The translations under genes and the position numbers were made by a program. Below are positions 1 to 5,036 of a DNA stretch of 5,119 nt, piece after piece. The notes below the pieces were generated by a model. It had not been told where the DNA came from. It saw nothing but the letters and a program-made list of their open reading frames with translations, and did no database searches. Location of the stretch: NCBI GenBank assembly GCA_003554915.1, contig PWHM01000072.1, positions 1-5,119 of the forward strand, read 5' to 3'. This DNA is from Candidatus Nealsoniibacteriota bacterium (lineage in GTDB: Bacteria > Patescibacteriota > Minisyncoccia > Minisyncoccales > PWPS01). Position 1 is the stretch's first letter, and every line of letters begins with the position of its first letter.

Positions 1-1
1 G

Positions 2-133
2 GGATCGCAAGAAGCCGCTTGGGAAGTCGTCGCCAATAAGGCGGGCGTGAGCGTGGAAACCGTAAGGAAAGCGCATCAAAAATACGGCCCTGAATTGAGA
101 AAAAGATCGAAAAAGCATGGGATTACCAAATAA
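2..133 (+). CDS. C-terminal end of a helix-turn-helix-like protein (partial, 5' end outside window)
   Basis: An open frame enters from the left edge and stops at TAA 131-133, giving the last 43 residues. The visible part contains VANKAGVSVETVRKAHQKYG, which reads like a helix-turn-helix (helix, GVS turn, recognition helix with TVRKAH), followed by a basic tail (LRKRSKKHG). I do not recognise the full protein, and the start lies outside the window. It sits about 100 bp upstream of an AlpA-family gene on the same strand, so it could be another small DNA-binding regulator of the element. The HTH reading is inference from sequence pattern; the reading frame is seen directly and is the only one that stays open with sensible composition here. 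Confidence 0.55.
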   Translation, partial: GSQEAAWEVVANKAGVSVETVRKAHQKYGPELRKRSKKHGITK

Positions 134-180
134 GGTGAAGACCTCGCGAAGCGCTGCAACTGGTTAGCGCATGCATCAGA

Positions 181-220
181 CAGCATCCTTGCTGAGCCAC
201 CGCATCCCGTGGTGGTTCAG
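181..220 (+). promoter_or_regulatory. Two overlapping hairpins in the leader of the AlpA-family gene
   Basis: The first hairpin pairs CAGCA (181-185) with TGCTG (190-194) around a TCCT loop. The second pairs 192-203 (CTGAGCCACCGC) with 209-220 (GTGGTGGTTCAG) around ATCCC, a 12 bp stem with two G-U pairs. The two share bases 192-194, so they cannot both form fully. The longer one ends three bases before the purine-rich ribosome-binding site. No T-run follows, so it is not a standard terminator. It may set translation of the regulator or be an operator dyad. Three GCATC motifs (173, 183, 202) lie in the same stretch. The pairing is seen in the sequence; the function is inferred. Confidence 0.45.
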
Positions 221-234
221 AGAAAGGAAACCGC

Positions 235-429
235 ATGTCGGAAATATTACTTCGCCGTCGCGAGGTCGAAGCGCGGACAGCACTCGCACGCTCGACCATT
301 TATGACTGGATGAAACGCGGCGACTTCCCCAAGCCTGTGGCGCTTGGCTCCCGCAAAGTCGCATGGCGCGAAAGCGATGTGAACGCTTGGCTCGAAACCC
401 GCTTGGAAAAGGCGGCGGATCATGCCTGA
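235..429 (+). CDS. alpA: AlpA-family transcriptional regulator
   Basis: A 64-residue protein with the whole AlpA-family pattern (winged helix-turn-helix related to MerR/excisionase folds). It starts with LLRRREVEARTALARSTIYDWMK, where the HTH spans roughly residues 8-27 and ARSTIY is the recognition helix. It continues with the family's GDFPKPVALGSRKVAWRESD wing (residues 29-48) and a final W-L pair (NAWL). Length is normal for the family. The start is fixed by AAAGGA (223-228), six bases before ATG 235. In P4-like elements, AlpA proteins act as transcriptional activators of int or excision genes; the role here is inferred from family. It overlaps the next gene by 8 bp and likely opens the replication operon. 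Its leader carries stable hairpins (181-220). Confidence 0.9.
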   Translation: MSEILLRRREVEARTALARSTIYDWMKRGDFPKPVALGSRKVAWRESDVNAWLETRLEKAADHA

Positions 430-1138
430 CAACATCGCTTCGCCCTTCATTGCCCGCCCGCTTGTGCGTGAAAGAACGCTCACGCTGATCTATTCTCCAC
501 ACGGCGGCACTAACGGCAGTGTCCTTGCGCAAATTTTGGCCATGCATGTTGCCGCCGGGATAGACGTTTACAACCTGGACTTTCCAGAGCGAAGGCCGGT
601 GATCTATCTTGGCCTGTGTGGTCGCAGCATGAGGGTCTATGACCTGAAAAAAGCATGGGGCGAGAAAATTGATCCCGAAGGCAAGGTGCTTTCAAAGGCG
701 ACTTTCCAATTCTTGCAGTCGTCACAGCCTGCGAATTTGCGCAGCGAGAAAGCCCGAAAAGCGCTGATCGACTGGATAGAGGGCCGTGATGCTACATTCC
801 AGAAAGGTGGGGCTGCACCGCTTGGCCTGATCGTGATCGACCCTTTGCGCAACGCCTTGCCGCGCGGGCGGCTGACACATGAACACGTTATCGAAAGCGC
901 TCTGGCTTTTGTGCGGGAAGTCTGGGAACGCGGAATCAGGGCAGCAATCTTTTTTGTTGTTGAGGGCGACCGGCAGAGCGATCTGCCCAACTGCCATGAC
1001 AGCTTGGGAGACGCGGCAGATGTTCTTCTCAGGACAGCAATAGAGGGCGCGGCGATCAGTATGAAGATTGTCGCCGCGCGAGATGTTCCAGCACCTTTTC
1101 AAGCTGCGTTCAACAGAGCCTATGGCTCGAAGGTTTGA
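422..1138 (+). CDS. RepA/RecA-fold protein with degenerate ATP-binding site (probable pseudo-ATPase)
   Basis: A 238-residue protein whose layout follows the AAA_25/RepA-like helicase domain encoded further along the same operon (1546-3600), while the expected catalytic residues differ. At the Walker A position it has SPHGGTNGS (residues 25-33) where the helicase has GEPGVGKS, so the P-loop lysine is absent. The motif GEGHNGIRRRFAAW of the helicase corresponds to GLCGRSMRVYDLKKAW (64-79), which loses the acidic residue. The Walker B strand is kept, LGLIVID (134-140, beside LIVVD in the helicase). VHHSGH is replaced by VVEGDR (179-184). The tail DSLGDAADVLLRT (193-205) matches the late RecA-core strand region. 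It is soluble, with no membrane segment. It overlaps alpA by 8 bp with a weak AAGG (409-412) ribosome-binding site, suggesting coupled translation. Role unknown: a non-catalytic subunit or regulator of the helicase is possible. The homology is read by eye, not by search. Confidence 0.7.
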   Translation: MPDNIASPFIARPLVRERTLTLIYSPHGGTNGSVLAQILAMHVAAGIDVYNLDFPERRPVIYLGLCGRSMRVYDLKKAWGEKIDPEGKVLSKATFQFLQSSQPANLRSEKARKALIDWIEGRDATFQKGGAAPLGLIVIDPLRNALPRGRLTHEHVIESALAFVREVWERGIRAAIFFVVEGDRQSDLPNCHDSLGDAADVLLRTAIEGAAISMKIVAARDVPAPFQAAFNRAYGSKV

Positions 1139-1203
1139 CCGCGCGCCAGAAATCAAAACCCACGCGGCAAGGCGGAAAAGCAAAGCCACGCCGCCGCATA
1201 ATT

Positions 1204-1208
1204 GAGGA
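1204..1208 (+). promoter_or_regulatory. Ribosome-binding site that sets the 1217 start
   Basis: GAGGA at 1204-1208 lies eight bases before ATG 1217, a good Shine-Dalgarno. A TTG at 1202 would extend the frame by five codons, but it overlaps this GAGGA and has no site of its own, so ATG 1217 is preferred. The overlapping heptamer GGACAAA (1206-1212) resembles the iteron unit found downstream of the helicase gene. Confidence 0.6.
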
Positions 1209-1216
1209 CAAATCCC

Positions 1217-1549
1217 ATGTCTAAAAGAAAGCAAAACCCGGCAGGCGCTGCCACGCCGCCGGGTTCCAAAAGAAAACGCATTAACAATCTGAAAAATAGC
1301 ATAGCACGGCCTGCTGCGCTGGCAAAGTCCCACGCTTTCAGCGCTGCGCTCGACAAACACGCCCATCGCGAAGGTGTTCTGTTGGTAGACATCCAGCACG
1401 AAAATAACTGCCTGATCTTTTCGGCAGCGCGGGTGTGCACATGCTCGCCGGATCGTGTGGCCAAGGACGAAAGAGGGAAAGTTCTAGCCCGCCTAAAAGA
1501 CGGTGATGCCTTCGATCCGCTCGAAATGGTCAAGAGGACGCGCTCATGA
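1217..1549 (+). CDS. Small basic protein of unknown function in the replication operon
   Basis: A 110-residue protein that I do not recognise. The first 27 residues are strongly basic and look disordered, with two related patches (SKRKQNP and SKRKRINN) around a Pro/Gly/Ala linker, the kind of tail that can bind nucleic acid. The rest could fold into a small alpha/beta domain: REGVLLVDIQ (51-60) and NNCLIFSAARV (64-73) look like strands. There are three cysteines (65, 74, 76); CTC is too little for a zinc site on its own. There are no membrane segments. Its stop overlaps the ATG of the Prim-Pol/helicase gene by 4 bp (ATGA at 1546-1549), so translation of the two is probably coupled, and a role with that enzyme is a fair guess by position only. 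A 78 bp gap separates it from the upstream gene. Confidence 0.65.
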   Translation: MSKRKQNPAGAATPPGSKRKRINNLKNSIARPAALAKSHAFSAALDKHAHREGVLLVDIQHENNCLIFSAARVCTCSPDRVAKDERGKVLARLKDGDAFDPLEMVKRTRS

Positions 1550-3600
1550 CTGATCTTTCTCAAGAAGCGCACTTTGACGCCCCAAATCGCCTTTCTCAGC
1601 GAAAGCACTCTATTCTGGACGCGGCGCTAGAGTGGGCGGAAAAAGGTGTGCCGGTGTTTCCAGTTGGTTCAAACAAAGCCCCGCTCACCCCAAACGGCCA
1701 TAAAGACGCCAGCACCGATCCTGCCCGCGTGCGGGAAATGTTCGCCGGAAACCCTTGGGGCATTGGCGCGGCGATGGGGCGCGAGAGCGGTCTGTTCGCG
1801 GTGGACAGCGACCACTACAAAGAGGGTCAAGCAGGCGAGGACGCGGCAGCGTTCATTGCCGATCTGGAAGCCAAAGGTCTGCTGCCGGAAACTCGGACCC
1901 ACACGACCCAGAGCGGCGGGCGGCACTACCTGTTTTGGTCGGACACCGACTGGCCCAACTGCAAACCAAGCGCGGGCGTCGAAGTCAAAGGTGAGGGCGG
2001 CTATATCGTGGTGCCGCCGTCGCCGGGATATGAGATCGAGCACGAAGGCATCGCGGACGCGCCTGCGGGTCTGATCGACCTTCTTAAAGCCAAGAAGGCG
2101 GCGGCGTCCATGACGCCAACCAGCGCCTTGAAGGCTGCAATCTTGGCAGGGGATGACTTCCACGACAGCCTGACGCTGCTGGCCGCTAGGAGAGCAGCTG
2201 AGGGGGCAAGTCCGGAGCGGGTGCAGGCGGAGTTGCTGGAAGTCCTCAACGCCTCTGTGGCGGCCTCTGAGCGGCACCCACGGCATCGTCGCTGGAGGTC
2301 TTTGGTCGAGGACAGGAGCAAGGAACTTTCGCGCATCGTGTTCAGCGCAGAGAGCAAGTTTAATCCAGACGCCGCCAGCGCCGCCTTGCGGGACGCGGCA
2401 GCGGGGCGCTTTGGCACGCCCGCGCCTGTGGTGCCACTGTTTGACGGCGCGGCTGCGTTGCAAGCGAAGGTGCAACATTCAGAAAAAACGCGGCGCGGCT
2501 TTGGCTTGGTGCCAATCGGCGCGCTGGAAATCAAAGAGCCGCGATTTCTGATCGAAGGACTGATCGAAGAGGACACGCTGGCGCAGATTTTTGGTGAGCC
2601 GGGCGTGGGCAAGTCGCTGGTGGCTTTCGACATGGCAGCCTGCATTGCGACCGGGACGCCTTTTCATGGCCGCGCAATACTGCGGCAAGGCGGGGTCATT
2701 GTGATCGCCGGGGAGGGCCACAACGGGATCAGGCGGCGCTTCGCCGCATGGGAAAATCGCGAAGGACAGTCGCTCGCCGCTGCGCCCTTGAGCATATCGA
2801 CCGCGCCCGCGCAAATCCTTGCACCGGAGTCCCTCGAAGCGGTGCGCGCCGCGATTGATGCAATCGCGGTTGAACACGGCCCGCCCGCGCTGATCGTGGT
2901 GGATACGCTCGCGCGGAATTTCGGCCCCGGCGATGAAAACTCGAACAAAGACATGACCGCGTTCATCGCAGGGATCGACGCTTTGCGGGCGGAATATGGC
3001 TGCACTGTCCTGCTGGTGCATCATTCGGGCCACGCTGAACCGGGGCGCGCAAGAGGGGCGTCTGCGCTGCGCGGTGCCGTCGATGCAGAATTCGCAGTGG
3101 CGAGGGCGGGCAAGAGGGGCCTGACGGTCTCGAACAAGAAGATGAAGGACGCACCGCCGCCGGGTGACTTGGCCTTCATCATCGAGAGCCATGAAGTCGG
3201 GCGGCTGTCCGATGGAAGCGCGATTTCAAGCGTTTCCTTACGCGAGGTCTCACCGCAGCAATTCGTGGAAAGAAAACTCACTGACAATCAGGCAAGGGCC
3301 GTGACCGCATGGCACGCCGCCCGCAAGGCTGCGCCCGCCGGTGTCGAAGCAGTTCCGAAAGAAATGTGGCAAGAAGAGTTCTGCAAGCTCAGTTCGGCGA
3401 CCAAAGACGAGGACAAGAGGCGGGCGTTCCGGCGTACTTTGGTCGAGTTGCAAGAAGCCGGGATCGCGGTCGAGCAGGAACCCGGCTGGAAGCTGGTGGG
3501 AGGTTTCGCGCAGCCTGACAGCGCCGCGTTTGCGAGTCTTGGCACGCGAAAGCCGCGCGGACGGCGACCGAAAAACGCGGGCGGGAGCGCTGCGCTCTGA
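1546..3600 (+). CDS. Bifunctional DNA primase-polymerase / RepA-like helicase
   Basis: A 684-residue two-domain replication protein. The N-terminal Prim-Pol domain (about residues 21-180) has the opening ALEWAEKGVPVFPV, an acidic metal-binding pair in LFAVDSDH (D87, D89), the SGGRHYLF motif (123-130, H127) and GVEVKGEGGYIVVPPS (144-159). Such domains make primers and extend them. A helical linker (about 185-310) leads to a RepA-like hexameric helicase/ATPase domain: Walker A GEPGVGKS (350-357), GEGHNGIRRR (389-398), Walker B LIVVD (449-453) and VHHSGH (491-496). The C-terminal part (about 575-650) looks like a winged helix, then a basic tail (RKPRGRRPKN). Primase plus helicase in one chain is typical of self-replicating mobile elements such as P4-like satellites. 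The third Prim-Pol acidic position, usually Asp in GVDVRG, is Glu146 here. It is the last gene of the operon, followed by a probable terminator and iterons. Assignment by motif reading. Confidence 0.92.
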   Translation: MTDLSQEAHFDAPNRLSQRKHSILDAALEWAEKGVPVFPVGSNKAPLTPNGHKDASTDPARVREMFAGNPWGIGAAMGRESGLFAVDSDHYKEGQAGEDAAAFIADLEAKGLLPETRTHTTQSGGRHYLFWSDTDWPNCKPSAGVEVKGEGGYIVVPPSPGYEIEHEGIADAPAGLIDLLKAKKAAASMTPTSALKAAILAGDDFHDSLTLLAARRAAEGASPERVQAELLEVLNASVAASERHPRHRRWRSLVEDRSKELSRIVFSAESKFNPDAASAALRDAAAGRFGTPAPVVPLFDGAAALQAKVQHSEKTRRGFGLVPIGALEIKEPRFLIEGLIEEDTLAQIFGEPGVGKSLVAFDMAACIATGTPFHGRAILRQGGVIVIAGEGHNGIRRRFAAWENREGQSLAAAPLSISTAPAQILAPESLEAVRAAIDAIAVEHGPPALIVVDTLARNFGPGDENSNKDMTAFIAGIDALRAEYGCTVLLVHHSGHAEPGRARGASALRGAVDAEFAVARAGKRGLTVSNKKMKDAPPPGDLAFIIESHEVGRLSDGSAISSVSLREVSPQQFVERKLTDNQARAVTAWHAARKAAPAGVEAVPKEMWQEEFCKLSSATKDEDKRRAFRRTLVELQEAGIAVEQEPGWKLVGGFAQPDSAAFASLGTRKPRGRRPKNAGGSAAL

Positions 3601-3641
3601 TGTGGATTTTCGCCCTTTTCGAGCGGGGAGAACAAAAGGGG

Positions 3642-3670
3642 GGGCGGACAAAGCACTTTGTCCGCCCTTT
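3642..3670 (+). terminator. Probable transcription terminator built from an iteron pair
   Basis: Positions 3642-3653 (GGGCGGACAAAG) and 3656-3667 (CTTTGTCCGCCC) are perfect inverted repeats separated by CA, starting 42 bases after the stop codon of the Prim-Pol/helicase gene. In RNA this gives an 11 bp stem with a four-base loop, followed by UUU then C. The U-run is short, so termination may be partial. The arms are two copies of the iteron unit, so the element may serve mainly as a protein-binding site. Confidence 0.5.
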
Positions 3671-3728
3671 CGGGGTAGTGCGGACAAAGTGATCTTTGCT
3701 TTGTCCGTTTTGTGTCCGCAGGATCAAG

Positions 3729-3755
3729 ATCAAGCCGGACTTGGGCGGCCTTGAT
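3729..3755. repeat. Imperfect inverted repeat between iteron groups
   Basis: ATCAAGCCG (3729-3737) pairs with CGGCCTTGAT (3746-3755), nine base pairs with one bulged C and an eight-base loop. It sits in the gap between the first and second iteron groups and does not contain a full iteron. A structural role at the origin is possible but unproven. Confidence 0.35.
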
Positions 3756-3838
3756 AGGAACAAGATGCCCGAGGGGCGGACAAATGCGGACAAACGCGCT
3801 TTTACAGTTTGTCCCCGCCGGGAAGAGGTGCGGACAAG

Positions 3839-3866
3839 GCGGACACACTCCTATAGGAGTGTCCGC
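3839..3866. repeat. Large dyad inside the iteron array
   Basis: GCGGAC (3839-3844) and ACTCC (3847-3851) pair with GGAGT (3856-3860) and GTCCGC (3861-3866), an 11 bp stem with a two-base bulge (3845-3846) and a TATA tip. The central 16 bp, 3846-3861, is a perfect palindrome around TATA. Each arm carries an iteron and an additional iteron lies just outside each arm (3830 and 3867), making a symmetric 2+2 arrangement. It could extrude as a cruciform or be a protein-loading site. A second small hairpin, GGAGG/CCTCC (3879-3892), follows. Confidence 0.55.
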
Positions 3867-3892
3867 TGTCCGCCCCCCGGAGGACCGCCTCC

Positions 3893-4300
3893 TAAACCTG
3901 TCGGAAAGAGGGCGTTATCACGCATGAAGACCCCGGCGCGGCGGCATCGAAAAGAGCGCCGCCGCCGCCCGTGGCCGACGGTTCTCTGAAATTTTCGCCG
4001 CAAAAAATTTTTGGGGGTGCCGCTTTCTGCCTAAGGTCGAGATTGAGGCGAGAAGGCGCGACTTCCGAAAAGCGCGCAAGCGGCTGGTGGGGGTGCCGCA
4101 GTTTTTACCCGCGCCATGAAGGACGGGGCGGGGGGTGTTTGAACCGGCCCGCCAAAAAACAGCGCCGCGCCTTCACAAGTCAAGCCAGCAGGCCCGCCCC
4201 TCACACCCGCGCGAAGGGCGCAATTTTCCAAACGGTCTTCCTCGAAGAGTGCGCGCGCACGCGCGGGCGAGGTTCCGCGCCCTAAGCCATTGATCTTTTC
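3893..4300. other. GC-rich stretch without a supportable gene
   Basis: No convincing coding sequence is seen here. The open frames are short, Arg/Gly/Pro-rich, low in complexity and lack good ribosome-binding sites: for example ATG 3924 to TGA 3989 (21 residues, Arg-rich), and GTG 3971 to 4285 (104 residues). An 11 bp direct repeat GGGGGTGCCGC occurs at 4013-4023 and 4089-4099, an A/T tract lies at 4002-4012, and an alternating purine-pyrimidine run at 4249-4265 contains the palindrome GTGCGCGCGCAC. It may be origin-flanking DNA, an untranslated or structural RNA region, or the decayed remains of a gene. Confidence 0.45.
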
Positions 4301-4364
4301 TTGTTCGCACCCTTAGATGCTCGCTTGCAAGATGCTGCGATTTTGCACGGACGATCCCGCCAGT

Positions 4365-4394
4365 TTCAGTTACACTTAATCGCGTCAGGATAAT
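4365..4394 (+). promoter_or_regulatory. Weak candidate promoter for the membrane-protein gene
   Basis: GATAAT (4389-4394, five of six to the -10 consensus) is preceded 18 bp upstream by a poor -35 (TTCAGT, 4365-4370). It ends 24 bases before the ATG at 4419. The local drop in GC content supports a promoter, but the -35 is weak. Confidence 0.3.
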
Positions 4395-4418
4395 TGTCTG
4401 CTTGAGGAGTTTTTTTGC

Positions 4419-4823
4419 ATGCGTTGGTCGAGGGGCTTTTTCCGCATCTGGCTCATATGCTCGATTTTATGGATCGGAGTGAGCGCGCATATCATGAATC
4501 AGTCGCTTCCTGCTGGCCTAAGCGGCACTGTAAGCATCATCATCGAGCGAGCCAAAGTAGCTCGAACAATTTCTGCCGAGATCGATGCTATAGACTGGCA
4601 AGGCGCAGATCGCTCTGAGGATATTCACCTTGGCGATGGCCTCGTCTTGGAGCCTGTCGATCCTCGGCTTGAAAAAGAACTCCTGCTTGCCGCGAACCGA
4701 GCACGCATCCAAATCGATAAGGGGCGTCTTCTTAACGCCATCGGCAAGATTTTTCTACCACCACTGTCCTTACTGCTACTCGGGCTGGCTATGCGATGGG
4801 CTGCACTTGGCTTTAGGACATGA
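4419..4823 (+). CDS. Small inner-membrane protein with two transmembrane segments, unknown function
   Basis: A 134-residue protein starting at ATG 4419, nine bases after GAGGAG (4404-4409). There are two hydrophobic segments: residues 7-25 (FFRIWLICSILWIGVSAHI), preceded by the basic MRWSRG, and about 111-130 (IFLPPLSLLLLGLAMRWAAL). The ~85-residue region between them is polar and mostly charged helix-like. With positive residues before segment 1 and after segment 2, both ends are probably cytoplasmic and the middle faces the periplasm. The RW-rich N-terminus and the PPLSLLLLGLAMRW end resemble small uncharacterised alphaproteobacterial membrane proteins; I cannot name a family with certainty. 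It lies between the iteron region and the attachment-like site, so it is either cargo at the element's edge or a flanking host gene. The other open frames over it are shadows. Confidence 0.72.
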   Translation: MRWSRGFFRIWLICSILWIGVSAHIMNQSLPAGLSGTVSIIIERAKVARTISAEIDAIDWQGADRSEDIHLGDGLVLEPVDPRLEKELLLAANRARIQIDKGRLLNAIGKIFLPPLSLLLLGLAMRWAALGFRT

Positions 4824-4836
4824 GCACTTCGTCAAG

Positions 4837-4857
4837 GTGGGGGATATTTGGGGGGTT
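4837..4857 (+). repeat. Left copy of 21 bp G-rich repeat (probable integrase arm site)
   Basis: GTGGGGGATATTT, one G, then GGGGGTT. It matches 5037-5057 at 20 of 21 positions, with the start exactly 200 bp away. Two G-runs flank an AT-rich centre. Similar paired G-run motifs are commonly seen just upstream of integrases with an N-terminal arm-binding domain (DUF4102 type). The arm-site role is inference from that placement. Confidence 0.6.
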
Positions 4858-4903
4858 GTATTCTGGCTGCTATCAATAAAAACAATAACTTAAGCCATAA
4901 AAG

Positions 4904-4924
4904 TGGCGGAGAGAGCGACCGCCA
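4904..4924. other. Candidate attachment-site core (match to tRNA-Ser 3' end)
   Basis: TGGCGGAGAGAG (4904-4915) is the reverse complement of CTCTCTCCGCCA, which fits the 3' end including CCA of bacterial tRNA-Ser genes. The adjoining bases do not continue into a tRNA body, so only the core is here. TGGCGG (4904-4909) and CCGCCA (4919-4924) form an inverted repeat with a nine-base spacer, a layout compatible with core recombinase binding sites. It lies between the two arm-like repeats and 147 bp upstream of the integrase start. A 12 bp match could still be chance. Confidence 0.4.
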
Positions 4925-4996
4925 GCGGCTATTCCGCACTCTTCCGACAAATTCCCTAAGTGCATTGAATATAAACATACTTTTTGCTTCCCTTTG

Positions 4997-5026
4997 CTGA
5001 CAAGTTCCGGCATATTCCTACTTAAT
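4997..5026 (+). promoter_or_regulatory. Candidate integrase promoter
   Basis: CTGACA (4997-5002, five of six to the -35 consensus), an 18 bp spacer and CTTAAT (5021-5026, four of six to the -10). Transcription would begin near 5033, directly before the second G-rich repeat, so a protein bound there would be placed to block int expression. Predicted by eye only. Confidence 0.4.
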
Positions 5027-5036
5027 CCTTGCAATA

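Larger units (their letters stand above)
3644..3873. repeat. Iteron array, unit GCGGACAAA: candidate replication origin
   Basis: About 12 copies of GCGGACAAA or close variants lie in 230 bp. Plus-strand copies start at 3644, 3680, 3776, 3786, 3830 and 3839. Minus-strand copies (TTTGTCCGC and variants) are at 3657-3665, 3700-3707, 3712-3719, 3808-3814, 3859-3866 and 3867-3873. The copies at 3776 and 3786 are 10 bp apart, about one helical turn, and those at 3830 and 3839 are 9 bp apart. Opposed pairs form dyads with spacers of 2, 9 and 11 bp. The placement directly after a primase-helicase gene is as expected for iterons bound by that protein, as in the P4 ori and crr regions. The repeats are seen directly; origin function is inferred. 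Confidence 0.75.

Noticed and set aside
151..195. tRNA-like stretch (CTGGTTAGCGCATG resembles a D-arm)
   Set aside because: No acceptor stem, anticodon arm or T-arm (GGTTCGA) can be built around it, so it is not a tRNA gene.
722..1399. 225-codon open frame on the minus strand
   Set aside because: It spans two plus-strand genes and their gap, has no family-like pattern and no good start signal.
1669..2478. 269-codon open frame on the minus strand
   Set aside because: It lies antisense to the Prim-Pol domain, whose motifs are clear; long antisense frames are expected in GC-rich genes and its protein shows no recognisable motif.
2479..3192. 237-codon open frame on the minus strand
   Set aside because: Antisense to the intact helicase domain; Arg/His/Cys-rich composition typical of a shadow frame.
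3288..3848. 186-codon minus-strand frame running through the iterons
   Set aside because: Its repeated CPP/VCP peptides are simply translated iterons, and its remainder is antisense to the helicase C-terminus.
3644..3873. Possible CRISPR array
   Set aside because: The units are 9 bp, occur in both orientations and have irregular spacers, which fits iterons and not CRISPR repeats.
3971..4285. 104-codon plus-strand frame starting at GTG
   Set aside because: Low-complexity Arg/Gly composition, no Shine-Dalgarno and no recognisable domain; kept only as part of the unexplained region.
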